A stretch of DNA of 64,000 bases from Mycolicibacterium canariasense. GTDB taxonomy: Bacteria > Actinomycetota > Actinomycetes > Mycobacteriales > Mycobacteriaceae. The stretch spans positions 1-64,000 of the forward strand of contig NZ_LQOL01000023.1 in NCBI RefSeq assembly GCF_002101555.1. The letters are read 5' to 3'. Positions 20,002 through 28,519 of the stretch are shown here, piece after piece (positions within the stretch are counted from its first letter, which is position 1; every line of letters starts with the position of its first letter). The notes below the pieces were generated by a model that was not told the origin of the DNA, made no database searches, and worked only from the letters and a program-made list of their open reading frames with translations. A program made the position numbers and the translations under genes.

Positions 20002-22247
20002 GCCCGCGCCACCTCCACCGTGACCGGTGCGGCACCGGGTTGGCTGGCGTCGCGCTCCAGGGCCACCAGCGCGACGGCGCGGGCGTGGTAGCGCGCCGAG
20101 ATGGATTCATCGGTGCCGCCGGTGAGGATCGGTACGGGCGCCATGCCCTTGGCGTGCCGGGCGGCGTTACGGCCGAGTTCACGGTAGTTGCGGGCGGTCA
20201 GCAGCGGGGCGACGCTGAACAGTTCCAGGTTGGCCAGCGGGGCCAGATCGCGGCGGTGGATCAGCGCGGTACCTTTGCCCTGCAAGCCGATTCCGATGCC
20301 GGAGCCGGACAGCTTGGCCGCGGTCAACCCGATCAGACCGACGTCGATGGTGGAACGCACCCGCACGAACCGGGGCACGCAGCCCTCCTCTTCCAGCCCG
20401 GCGGTGATCTGCCGGATCGCCTCGCCGACGGTCAGTCCGCACAGGGTCAGCCAGACGGTGCGGCCCAGCGCCGGCGACAGGCCGATACACACCTCGCGCG
20501 GGTTGGCTCCCTGGCGGGCTTCCTCGACCTCGGTGACCACCAGGTGCCCGGCGTACTCGGCCTGGTCCGCGGTGAGCTCGGTGGCGGTGCGAGCCTGCCG
20601 GATGTCGTCGATCTCGGCACGGCGCGCGTCGGTGAGCGCGTAACCCGTTCCCGGACCGCGATAGTCGTTCGGATCGGTGATCTTGGACAGCACCCGCATC
20701 TGCTCGTCGAAGATGGCCGAGGTCTGCAATTGGTCTCCGCGCAACCGCTCGGCGGTCAGCGCCATGATGGCCTCGGCCTCCGGCGCGTAGCCGGTGCGGT
20801 GCAGCGCGGCCGCCACGTCGAACACCGTCAGCTGGCGGGCCTCGATGGCCGCCGCGGCCTCGGCGACAGCCTTCGGGTCACCGGGCGGCATATCGCGCGA
20901 ATCGTTGGCGACGACGGCGGCGTCGACACGGTCGTCGTCGTAGTCGGCCAGGCCGAGATCGCGGTACACGGCCTGCACCGCGGTCGCGGCGCGGCGGCGG
21001 ACCCGGGCCAGGTGTTCTTGGCTGACGGTGCGCAGGCCGCCGTCGGCGCCCCAGTCACGTTGCAGCACAAGGAAGTCGTCCATGTCGTCGGCGTTGAAGT
21101 TGGACAGCGCGAAGGCGTTGTCGTAGCGCGGGATGGAGCCGAAACCGGAGAAGATGAAGTCGGCCCCGCCCAGTAGCACCGGCAGGGTGTGCGCGCTGCG
21201 CCGGACGTCGGACTCGGAGATCAGGTTGTCGTTGCCCGCGCAGGATTCCAGGTCGCGCATCATCACCATCAGGTTCTCGGCGAGCAGTTCCTTCATGCCC
21301 TCGGGCACCGAGGACACCACACCGACACCGTCGATGCCGCCGTTCTGCACGCCCTGGGAACCCAGTGCCCTGGCCAGCGACACACAGCGCGATTCCAGGT
21401 ACAGGATGGAGCACTTCTCCGCCGCGCCCATCAGCACCTCGGCACCACCGCCGCTGGTGACTCGCATCTTCAGGCCGCGCGAAGCGTAGGCGGAGGTGAG
21501 AATGGCCTTGGAGAACGGGGTGTCGTCGCCGTCGGTGAAAACCTGCTCGGTGCCGTAGATGGAGATGGTCTCGGCGTAGCTGGTCAGGCCGCGCAGCCCG
21601 AGCCGCAGTTCCAGCGCCTCCTCGATGGAGCACTGCGCCATGGCGCCGGGCACCCCGACCTGGGAGCCGATCAGCAGGGCCACCGCGTTCGACGGCGCGT
21701 CGCCGAGCACCGGGACCGTCGTCTCGACCTCGCGGAAGCCGTAGGCCACCGCGCTGGCCGCGTCGGCGGCGATGAGCAGCGGGTCGTCGAGTTGGTTGGT
21801 GACATGCGCCTGGTTGCTCGGCGTGCGACGGGCCCGCATCTTGGTCATCGCGACCTGCATCTCGGCCGGGGTGAGCACCGCGACGACGCGGGCCAGCTTG
21901 GCCGGCGTGGTGCCGGCGATGAGGCGCACCACCTCGGCGCGTGGCACGTTGATGTCCACCGTCATCCGGGCCAGGGTGACATCGTCGAGCGCCATCGCCT
22001 CCTCGGCCGCGGTGAGGTCGATGCCGTACAGCGCGATGAATTCGTCGATCACATCGAAGGACTCGGCGGGTTTGCCGTCCAACTCGACGACCTTGCCGTC
22101 CCGGACCACCAGTGAGGGCTCGGGGTCGAACGGGCTGTGCATGGCGGCCAGCCCTAGCTCGGGAGCGGCGACGCTGAACCCGTCCAGGTTGACCGGTTTG
22201 GCGTCGAGCACACGAAAACGGCCCAGTTTCGGGGAGGGTTCGGCCAT
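19998..22247 (-). CDS. fused large+medium subunit of B12-dependent diol/glycerol dehydratase
   Basis: 749 residues from the ATG at 22247. Residues ~1-550 are the large (alpha) subunit: KPVNLDGFSVAAPELGL, TNQLDDPLLIAADAA, MRVTSGGGAEVLMGAAE, GSQGVQNGGIDG and FIFSGFGSIPRYDNAF are recognisable. Residues ~590-749 are the medium (beta) subunit, with VCIGLSPALGRTVWLTLCG and GIGLQGKGTALIHRRDL. In enteric bacteria these are separate genes. The enzyme dehydrates 1,2-diols or glycerol to aldehydes using adenosylcobalamin. No cobalamin riboswitch is visible upstream; instead a 16-bp-arm inverted repeat brackets the start codon. The gene sits 78 bases after hspR on the same strand. Confidence 0.9.
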   Translation of the reverse strand: MAEPSPKLGRFRVLDAKPVNLDGFSVAAPELGLAAMHSPFDPEPSLVVRDGKVVELDGKPAESFDVIDEFIALYGIDLTAAEEAMALDDVTLARMTVDINVPRAEVVRLIAGTTPAKLARVVAVLTPAEMQVAMTKMRARRTPSNQAHVTNQLDDPLLIAADAASAVAYGFREVETTVPVLGDAPSNAVALLIGSQVGVPGAMAQCSIEEALELRLGLRGLTSYAETISIYGTEQVFTDGDDTPFSKAILTSAYASRGLKMRVTSGGGAEVLMGAAEKCSILYLESRCVSLARALGSQGVQNGGIDGVGVVSSVPEGMKELLAENLMVMMRDLESCAGNDNLISESDVRRSAHTLPVLLGGADFIFSGFGSIPRYDNAFALSNFNADDMDDFLVLQRDWGADGGLRTVSQEHLARVRRRAATAVQAVYRDLGLADYDDDRVDAAVVANDSRDMPPGDPKAVAEAAAAIEARQLTVFDVAAALHRTGYAPEAEAIMALTAERLRGDQLQTSAIFDEQMRVLSKITDPNDYRGPGTGYALTDARRAEIDDIRQARTATELTADQAEYAGHLVVTEVEEARQGANPREVCIGLSPALGRTVWLTLCGLTVGEAIRQITAGLEEEGCVPRFVRVRSTIDVGLIGLTAAKLSGSGIGIGLQGKGTALIHRRDLAPLANLELFSVAPLLTARNYRELGRNAARHAKGMAPVPILTGGTDESISARYHARAVALVALERDASQPGAAPVTVEVARA

Positions 22248-22281
22248 GCACCGAATCCTGCCCTGACTGGGCCGTTTTCGT
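22212..22281. promoter_or_regulatory. inverted repeat bracketing the diol dehydratase start codon
   Basis: ACGAAAACGGCCCAGT at 22212-22227 and its exact complement at 22266-22281 are 38 bases apart. One arm is in codons ~7-12 of the dehydratase gene, the other is in its leader; the start codon and the only plausible ribosome site fall in the loop. A translation-control hairpin or protein site is possible. It could also be the hspR transcript end, but there is no T-run. Confidence 0.65.
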
Positions 22282-22325
22282 AAAGGTGAGTCAATTTGTC
22301 GGGTGAACCCCAACCAAAAGACCGG

Positions 22326-22679
22326 TCAGCGGACCCGCTTGCCGTGCGGCTGCCACAGCACCACCGCGGTGCTCGGCTTGCGCACCCGCTCCAACTCGGC
22401 GGTCAGCTCGGCGACCCGGGCCTGCAGTGCCTCCACCTGGTTGGTCAGCTCGATGATCCGCTTGATCCCGGCCAGGTTGACACCCTCGTCCTGGGACAGC
22501 CGCTGGACTTCCCGCAGCAGATCGACATCGTGCTGCGAGTAGCGGCGGCCGCCCCCGGACGTGCGCTGCGGGCTGACCAAACCGAGCCGGTCGTAGGTGC
22601 GCAGGGTCTGCGCGTGCATACCGGCCAGCTCGGCGGCCACCGAGATCAGGAACGTGCGGGCGTCGTCCTTCTTGCTCAT
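22326..22679 (-). CDS. hspR: heat-shock repressor HspR
   Basis: 117 residues from the ATG at 22679. A MerR-type winged HTH occupies residues ~10-75 (AAELAGMHAQTLRTYDRLGL, SGGGRRYSQHDVDLL), followed by a coiled-coil segment (IIELTNQVEALQARVAELTAELERV). HspR binds HAIR elements with DnaK as corepressor. It is the last gene of the dnaK operon, as in M. tuberculosis. Two HAIR sites lie upstream of dnaK and one upstream of clpB in this window. Confidence 0.95.
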   Translation of the reverse strand: MSKKDDARTFLISVAAELAGMHAQTLRTYDRLGLVSPQRTSGGGRRYSQHDVDLLREVQRLSQDEGVNLAGIKRIIELTNQVEALQARVAELTAELERVRKPSTAVVLWQPHGKRVR

Positions 22680-22710
22680 CGGGACTCCATGTTCTTCGCG
22701 CAAGCGCTCA

Positions 22711-23901
22711 TCACAGGTTCCCCGCCCATCCCGCACGCGGATCGAAGCCGCTGGCCCGCTCCGCCTTGGCGTAGGCCTCCAGCGCCTCGGCCGCCTCCCC
22801 TTCCAGGTTCGGCGGCACCGCCACCTTCACCGTCACCAGCAGGTCGCCGTGACCACCGGAACGCTTCGGCACACCGCGGCCCCGCACCCGCAGGATGCGG
22901 CCGTCCGAGGTGCCCTTGGGCACCCGCACCCCCACCTTGCCTTCCAGCGTCGGAATGGAAAGTGTTGTGCCCAAGGCCAACTCGTGGAAGCTGACCGGAA
23001 CGGTGACCGTCAGGTCGTCGCCGTCGCGGCCGAACACCTTGTCCGGCCGGACATGCACGGTGACATACAGGTCGCCCGACGGGGCGCCGCGCAACCCCGC
23101 CTCACCCTGACCGGCCAGCCGGATGCGCTGACCGTCCTCGACGCCCGGTGGGATCCGGACGTTGATGGTGCGGGTCCGGGTGGTCACCCCGGTGCCCTTG
23201 CACTCGTCACACGGGTGCTCGATGATCGACCCGCTGCCGCGGCATTCGGTGCACGGTTCGGAGAATCCGAACGCGCCCTGATTGCGGTTGATCACCCCGG
23301 CACCGTTGCAGTTCGGGCAGACCTTCGGGCTGGTACCCGGGCGCGCCCCGCTGCCGTGGCAGTTCGTGCACGGGGCCGGGCTGGTGAGCCGCAACGGCAT
23401 CGCCACGCCCTTGGTGGCCTCCATGAACGACAGCTCGGTCTCGGTCTCCAGATCGTTGCCCCGGCGGGGCCGGCTCGGCCTGGGCTGCTGTGCGCCCCGG
23501 CCGAACAGGCCACCGAACAGGTCGCCGATATTGGCACCGCCGGCCTGGCCGGCCTGGTCGAACAGGTCACCGAGATTGAACTCGGCACCGTCGGAACTGA
23601 AGCCACCGCCGCCATACGGATTACCACCACCGCCGCCGCCGAAGCGCCGGCCGAATCCGCCGTTGGCGAAGAGCCGACGGGTCTCGTCGTACTCCTTGCG
23701 CTTGGCGTCGTCGGTCAGCACCTCTTTGGCCTCGGAGGCCGCCTTGTAGCGTTCCTCGGCGGCGCTGTTACCGGGATTCCGGTCCGGATGGTTCTCGGCG
23801 AGAATCTTGCGCGCGGCGCGCTTGATCTCGTCCTTGGTGGCGCCGGAGGAGACGCCGAGCTCCTTGTAGAAGTCTTTCTCGACCCATTCACGCTGGGCCA
23901 T
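22711..23901 (-). CDS. dnaJ1: chaperone protein DnaJ1
   Basis: 396 residues. J domain at the N-terminus with the HPD motif ([10 protein letters not shown]), then a Gly/Phe-rich linker (~70-130). Four CxxCxGxG zinc-binding repeats lie at about 160-225: [34 protein letters not shown]-terminal substrate-binding domain follows. It stimulates DnaK ATPase and delivers substrates. It is third in the dnaK-grpE-dnaJ-hspR operon. Confidence 0.96.
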   Translation of the reverse strand: MAQREWVEKDFYKELGVSSGATKDEIKRAARKILAENHPDRNPGNSAAEERYKAASEAKEVLTDDAKRKEYDETRRLFANGGFGRRFGGGGGGNPYGGGGFSSDGAEFNLGDLFDQAGQAGGANIGDLFGGLFGRGAQQPRPSRPRRGNDLETETELSFMEATKGVAMPLRLTSPAPCTNCHGSGARPGTSPKVCPNCNGAGVINRNQGAFGFSEPCTECRGSGSIIEHPCDECKGTGVTTRTRTINVRIPPGVEDGQRIRLAGQGEAGLRGAPSGDLYVTVHVRPDKVFGRDGDDLTVTVPVSFHELALGTTLSIPTLEGKVGVRVPKGTSDGRILRVRGRGVPKRSGGHGDLLVTVKVAVPPNLEGEAAEALEAYAKAERASGFDPRAGWAGNL

Positions 23902-23921
23902 GCGTCACCTCCTCTCCGGTG

Positions 23922-24545
23922 CTAGTTCTCTGATTCTGCGGGTTGTTCTGCGCCGGGCGTGGCATTGACGGCATCCTCGACCGTGTCGACCACCCCGACC
24001 ATCGCGTGGCGCACCACCTGATCGCCGACCTTGTAGCCCTGGCGCATCACGGTGCCGATCACCGGGTTCGACCCATCACCCTCGTGCTGCACGGCCTCGT
24101 GCAGCGCCGGGTCGAACGGGTCACCCTCGGCGCCGAAGGCCGAAAGCCCCAGTCCCTCAAGCGTGCTGACCAGCTTCTCGGCGACCGCCTTGAGCGGGCC
24201 GGAATCCAGGTCGCCGTGGCTGCGGGCCCGGTCCAGGTCGTCGAGCACACCCAGCAGCTGGGTGATCACGGCGACCTTGGCACGCTCGGCACTGACCTGC
24301 TGGTCGCGCATCGCGCGCTTGCGGTAGTTGGCGAACTCGGCCTGCACGCGCTGCAGATCGGCGGTCAGCTCGGCGATTTTTCCCGTCGCTTCGCTCGCCC
24401 CCGACCCAGCGGACGCGTCGGCGGGGGCCGCCTCCCCGGATTCCTCCGGGGAGGTCGGCTCCTGCTCACGGATTTCGCCGGTGACCGGGTCGATGCGCCG
24501 TTTGTCGGTGATGGTCACCGGCTCGTGCGAATCGTCCTGACTCAC
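23922..24545 (-). CDS. grpE: nucleotide exchange factor GrpE
   Basis: 207 residues, GTG start overlapping the dnaK stop (GTGA). A charged, disordered N-terminus is followed by a long coiled coil ([21 protein letters not shown]) and a C-terminal beta domain with [22 protein letters not shown] and [18 protein letters not shown]. It catalyses ADP release from DnaK. Normal length for actinobacteria. Confidence 0.96.
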   Translation of the reverse strand: MSQDDSHEPVTITDKRRIDPVTGEIREQEPTSPEESGEAAPADASAGSGASEATGKIAELTADLQRVQAEFANYRKRAMRDQQVSAERAKVAVITQLLGVLDDLDRARSHGDLDSGPLKAVAEKLVSTLEGLGLSAFGAEGDPFDPALHEAVQHEGDGSNPVIGTVMRQGYKVGDQVVRHAMVGVVDTVEDAVNATPGAEQPAESEN

Positions 24546-26395
24546 TTGCGCTCCTGATCCTCGTCGACGACCTCGGCGTCCACCACGTTGTCGTCGGCGG
24601 ACGAACCACCGGACTCACCGCCGGCGGACTGTTCGGCCTGGGTGGCCTCGTAGATGGCCTGGCCCAGGGCCTGGCTCTCGGTGCCCAGCTTCTCCATCGC
24701 CGTCTTGATGGCGGCGATATCGGTGCCGGCCAGGGCCGTCTTGGCCTCGGCGATCGCGGCGTCCACCTTGGTCAAGGTGTCCTCGGGAACCTTGGATCCA
24801 CCCTCGGCGTCACGCTGGTCCTTGACGAACTTCTCCGTCTGGTACACCAGCGACTCGGCCTGGTTGCGGACGTCGGCCTCCTCGCGACGCTTGCGGTCCT
24901 CCTCGGCGTGCGCCTCGGCGTCCTTGATCATCCGGTCGATCTCTTCCTTGGACAGGCCGGAGCCTTCCTGGATGCGGATCGTGTTCTCCTTGCCGGTGCC
25001 CTTGTCCTTGGCGGTGACGTGCACGATGCCGTTGGCATCGATGTCGAAGGTGACCTCGATCTGCGGGACACCGCGCGGGGCCGGCGGGATACCGGTCAGC
25101 TCGAAGGAGCCGAGCAGCTTGTTGTGCGAGGCGATCTCGCGCTCACCCTGGAAGACCTGGATCTGCACCGACGGCTGGTTGTCGTCGGCGGTGGTGAAGG
25201 TCTCCGACCGCTTGGTGGGGATAGTGGTGTTGCGCTCGATGAGCTTGGTCATCACGCCACCCTTGGTCTCGATGCCCAGGGACAGCGGGGTGACGTCAAG
25301 CAGCAGAACGTCTTTCACCTCACCCTTGAGCACGCCGGCCTGCAGTGCGGCGCCCACGGCCACCACCTCGTCGGGGTTGACGCCCTTGTTGGGCTCCTTG
25401 CCACCGGTCAATTCCTTGACCAGGTCGGTCACCGCGGGCATCCGGGTCGAACCACCGACCAGGACGACGTGGTCGATCTCCGAGACGGAGATGCCGGCGT
25501 CCTTGATGACCGACTGGAACGGCTTGCGGGTGCGGTCCAGCAGATCCTGGGTGATGCGCTGGAACTCCGAGCGGGTCAGCTGCTCGTCGAGGAACAGCGG
25601 GTTCTTGTCGGCGTCGACGGTGATGTAGGGCAGGTTGATCGAGGTGCTCTGCGAGGAGCTCAGTTCGATTTTTGCCTTCTCGGCCGCTTCACGCAGCCGC
25701 TGCATGGCCATCTTGTCCTTGGTCAGGTCGATGCCGCTGGTGCCCTTGAACTTCTCCACCAGCCAGTCGACGATCCGGTCGTCCCAGTCGTCACCACCGA
25801 GGTGGTTGTCACCGGAGGTGGCGCGGACCTCGACGACACCGTCGCCGATCTCCAGCAGCGAGACGTCGAACGTGCCGCCACCGAGGTCGAAGACCAGGAT
25901 GGTCTGTTCCTTCTCGCCCTTGTCCAGCCCGTAGGCCAGGGCGGCCGCGGTGGGCTCGTTGACGATACGCAGCACGTTGAGGCCGGCGATCTGGCCGGCG
26001 TCCTTGGTGGCCTGACGCTGGGCGTCGTTGAAGTACGCCGGCACCGTGATCACGGCGTCGGTGATGTCCTCGCCCAGGTACGCCTCGGCGTCCCGCTTCA
26101 GCTTCTGCAGGATGCGGGCGCTGATCTCTTGGGGGGTGTAGTCCTTGCCATCGATCGCGACCGTCCAGTCGGTGCCGATGTGCCGCTTCACCGAACGGAT
26201 GGTCCGGTCGACGTTGGTCACCGCCTGGTTCTTGGCGGGCTGACCGACCAGCACCTCGCCGTTGCGCGCGAACGCGACGACCGACGGGGTGGTCCGGGAG
26301 CCCTCGGAGTTGGCGACGACGACGGGGTCGCCACCCTCCAGCACTGCGACGACGGAGTTGGTGGTCCCGAGGTCGATACCGACCGCACGAGCCAT
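24542..26395 (-). CDS. dnaK: chaperone DnaK (Hsp70)
   Basis: 617 residues. The N-terminal ATPase domain has [31 protein letters not shown] and [13 protein letters not shown]. The substrate domain contains [14 protein letters not shown] and a helical lid, and the tail is acidic ([12 protein letters not shown]). First gene of the heat-shock operon. Transcription should be repressed by HspR at the two HAIR sites at 26426-26501. A second, shorter, membrane-anchored Hsp70-like protein is encoded at 56953-58746. Confidence 0.98.
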   Translation of the reverse strand: MARAVGIDLGTTNSVVAVLEGGDPVVVANSEGSRTTPSVVAFARNGEVLVGQPAKNQAVTNVDRTIRSVKRHIGTDWTVAIDGKDYTPQEISARILQKLKRDAEAYLGEDITDAVITVPAYFNDAQRQATKDAGQIAGLNVLRIVNEPTAAALAYGLDKGEKEQTILVFDLGGGTFDVSLLEIGDGVVEVRATSGDNHLGGDDWDDRIVDWLVEKFKGTSGIDLTKDKMAMQRLREAAEKAKIELSSSQSTSINLPYITVDADKNPLFLDEQLTRSEFQRITQDLLDRTRKPFQSVIKDAGISVSEIDHVVLVGGSTRMPAVTDLVKELTGGKEPNKGVNPDEVVAVGAALQAGVLKGEVKDVLLLDVTPLSLGIETKGGVMTKLIERNTTIPTKRSETFTTADDNQPSVQIQVFQGEREIASHNKLLGSFELTGIPPAPRGVPQIEVTFDIDANGIVHVTAKDKGTGKENTIRIQEGSGLSKEEIDRMIKDAEAHAEEDRKRREEADVRNQAESLVYQTEKFVKDQRDAEGGSKVPEDTLTKVDAAIAEAKTALAGTDIAAIKTAMEKLGTESQALGQAIYEATQAEQSAGGESGGSSADDNVVDAEVVDEDQERK

Positions 26396-26425
26396 AGTGG
26401 TTGCCTCCTGATTGGCTTGAAAGGA

Positions 26426-26446
26426 TCTGAGTGAACCTCGCTCAAG
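26426..26446. promoter_or_regulatory. second HAIR-like site upstream of dnaK
   Basis: TCTGAGT (26426-26432), 7 bases, GCTCAAG (26440-26446). Imperfect match to the HspR consensus, 30 bases from the dnaK start. Confidence 0.65.
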
Positions 26447-26480
26447 CCTGCACCTGCCGGCGGTTGCCTGTCAAGCCAGA

Positions 26481-26501
26481 CTTGAGTCTGATGCACTCAA
26501 G
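26481..26501. promoter_or_regulatory. perfect HAIR operator of the dnaK operon
   Basis: CTTGAGT (26481-26487), 7 bases, ACTCAAG (26495-26501): an exact match to the HspR consensus. With the second site it brackets the presumed heat-shock promoter. The Tn7-like remnant begins about 75 bases further upstream. Confidence 0.92.
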
Positions 26502-26573
26502 TTGTCGATTGGGTCAACGGGGCTCCTCGCCGTTTTGTTCCCGCGCCCCGATATCTGTAGGAATCCGCATAAC

Positions 26574-26629
26574 TTGTCGGATTGTCATTTAGTTGTCGGA
26601 TGCGTGGCGGAAAGTCATCAATGTGTCGG
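26574..26629. repeat. short direct repeats, probable left end of a Tn7-like element
   Basis: TTGTCGGA occurs at 26574 and 26593, and TGTCGG again at 26624. GTCAT precedes the second and third copies at a 30-base period (26584 and 26614). An array of short same-orientation sites starting with TGT, about 20-75 bases before a tnsA-like gene, is what TnsB-bound transposon ends look like. No matching opposite end was found by eye in the window. Confidence 0.55.
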
Positions 26630-26648
26630 CGTCGGGCACAGTCAGGTT

Positions 26649-27392
26649 GTGACATCCGCCAGGGGTGCAGCAGCCGAAGTCAGTTACATCGCCGACGACG
26701 GTGAGCCGGTCACGGTGGACTCCGGCCGCGTCGATGCCGACCGGGTGGTGCGCGGCCGGCCAGTACGCATTCCGGTGTCGCGGGCGGGACAACCGAACTA
26801 CTCGGGCCTGTACTGGTCTTCGACGACTCGGGCGCATCTGGTCTACGAGAGCCTGCTGGAACGCGACCGGCTTCTGCTTGCCGATTTCTGCCCGGCCGTC
26901 GCATGAATGGCCGCTCAGCGCCTCTGGATGCGCGGGTACGACGGGTCAACGTTCCGCCGTCACGTTCCCGATCTACTGCTGCAGCATCGGAACGGCGCCT
27001 TCACCGTGGTCGACGTGAAGCCCGAACGAATGATGAAGAAGCCGAAGGTGATCGACGTCCTGAAGTGGACCGACCGCGTGTGCCGAGAGCGTGGATGGCA
27101 GCACGAGGTGTGGTCGGGCACCGACCCTACGGAGCTGAGCAACGTGCGCTTTCTGAGCCTGGCGAAGCGATCCCAATTCGTCGACCGTGCCGCATCCGAG
27201 CGTGTGTCCGCGGTCGCGGCGGACCGCATGACCATCGATCAGATCCTTACCAACGTCGCAGGACGGACGCGTCGTCACTCGTTCGGCGGCGATGACTGCG
27301 TTGTTGGAGCAGCTTTGGCTGTCGCGATGAGCGACGGACTTGCGTACCCCGTTGTCTGGAACGTCGACGATCACGGTCGGCGTTGCAGCCGC
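26649..27392 (+). pseudogene. TnsA-like transposon endonuclease, interrupted by an in-frame stop
   Basis: From the GTG at 26649 the frame reads VTSARGAAAEVSYIADDG to a TGA at 26904-26906. The next codon in the same frame is ATG, and homology appears to continue (MAAQRLWMRGYDG, then RRHVPDLLL and FTVVDVKPERMMKKPKV). The expected catalytic triad of the TnsA PD-(D/E)XK-type nuclease is split over the stop: Glu in VYESLLERD before it, Asp in HVPDLLL and VVDVKP (Asp/Lys) after it. The C-terminal part (WTDRVCRERGWQHEVWSG) also fits. A nonsense mutation in a decaying gene is the simplest reading; two separate peptides are possible. No dnaK-operon relation: the gene is divergent from dnaK. Confidence 0.65.
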
Positions 27393-27590
27393 ATGAGTTC
27401 TGGACGGTTCGATCTGGCGGTCGGAGCCGATCTGTGGTTCGAGGGTGCGCGCTGTGGCGTGTCCATCGCATCGATAGCTGCGGGGTTGAGCTCGTCTCAG
27501 ATCGGAGCGCGACGCGAGTTCCCTTCGACCGCATCCTTGCCGAAGGACGAACGGTGAAACGAGGCGGAGCCTCGGGACCGTGGGCGAAAG
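27393..27590 (+). pseudogene. TnsB-like transposase remnant (N-terminal stub, frameshifted)
   Basis: From ATG 27393 the frame reads MSSGRFDLAVGADLWFEGAR. Near 27450-27456 the pattern shifts frame and continues WRVHRIDSCGVELVSDRS and TRVPFDRILAEG. This fits the beta-rich N-terminal domain that starts actinobacterial TnsB/Mu-type transposases. Everything after about residue 60, including the DDE catalytic core, is missing, because the SGNH hydrolase gene begins on the other strand at 27595. The exact 3' end of the homology is uncertain. Confidence 0.5.
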
Positions 27591-27594
27591 TTCG

Positions 27595-28404
27595 CTACGC
27601 GTCGCGCGGGTCCACTCCGGTGGCGGGCCATCCCCTCGCTTCGAGGTGCTTTTCCAGCATTCCGGCGACGGCACGCATTCCGGACGCCGTCGGGTGATAG
27701 GACGCGCCGCCGCGAAACGTGTAATGGAACGAGTTGGTCCAGGGGTCGGCAGACCATGCATGGTGTTCGAGGGAGTTCTGCGCGACGTCGAGGAAGTCGG
27801 CGCCGCCGCGGGCCGCGGCGGCGCGCATGGTACTCGAGAGCCTTTGTGCGACCTCACGTCCCCATGCCGCCACCGCCGCGGGCAGCGGATCGGTCGGGAC
27901 GCTGTCGGGCGGCAGAATGGTCAGGTAGCCGACGATGACAATGCGTGCGTGCGGCGCACGGTCGCGCACCTCCGTAATGAGCGAGACAAGATCTTCGTCG
28001 AGCCGGCGGAACCGGTCGTCGAGGCTCTTCGGGTCGGTGAAGTCCTTGAGGCGCCCGCGCGCACCGAGCACCCATCCCAGGGGGCGCGGCAAGCTGGGCA
28101 GGGTCAGGCCCAGCCCGTAGCCGACGTCATTGCCTCCGCAGGTGATCGTCACCAGCGATGTCCGGTCGGTAACGGATGCCAGCTGCGGATCGCGGGGGCA
28201 GTCACGCTCGCGCAGGATGTCGCCGATGGATGCACCGGAGAAGGTGACATCGGTGAGTTCGAGGAACATGCGGTTGGCCATCAAGTGGGCGTAGTTGATC
28301 ATCGATCGTCCGGCCAGTAAGGGGCTTGGTTTCACGCGGGGCCGCAGCCCGGGTCCGGCCCCGAAGGAGCTGCCCATTGCCGTGTAATACAGCGGTCCGG
28401 TCAT
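27595..28404 (-). CDS. SGNH/GDSL-type hydrolase
   Basis: 269 residues. Block I is MGSSFGAGPG (Ser nucleophile in GSSxxAG), a Gly-bearing segment SGASIGDILRE follows, block III is CGGNDVGYG (GxND) near residue 85, and block V is YHPTASGM near 240 with the catalytic His (and its partner position two residues earlier). These are serine esterases/lipases. No signal peptide is seen, so it is probably cytoplasmic. The substrate is unknown. It lies at the edge of the Tn7-like remnant, first gene of the accessory island. Confidence 0.85.
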   Translation of the reverse strand: MTGPLYYTAMGSSFGAGPGLRPRVKPSPLLAGRSMINYAHLMANRMFLELTDVTFSGASIGDILRERDCPRDPQLASVTDRTSLVTITCGGNDVGYGLGLTLPSLPRPLGWVLGARGRLKDFTDPKSLDDRFRRLDEDLVSLITEVRDRAPHARIVIVGYLTILPPDSVPTDPLPAAVAAWGREVAQRLSSTMRAAAARGGADFLDVAQNSLEHHAWSADPWTNSFHYTFRGGASYHPTASGMRAVAGMLEKHLEARGWPATGVDPRDA

Positions 28405-28519
28405 GACCGTGGTTTCTGGTGTCGTGCTGTCATGGATCTGTCACCGTTCTGGCGGATGTCGCCGTCTCATTCGGCGCGATCTGCGCCGGGCAAAGCATGA
28501 AGTCGAACGTGGCTTGGAG

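Noticed and set aside
17969..20182. Single 737-codon fusion covering reactivase and small subunit region
   Set aside because: The reactivase frame starts cleanly with IAGIDVGNHTTEI at 19675, after the small subunit stop; the upstream part is out of frame with a clear PduE-type gene.
22248..22325. Searched for an adenosylcobalamin riboswitch before the diol dehydratase
   Set aside because: The 78-base gap is too short and shows no B12-box-like sequence.
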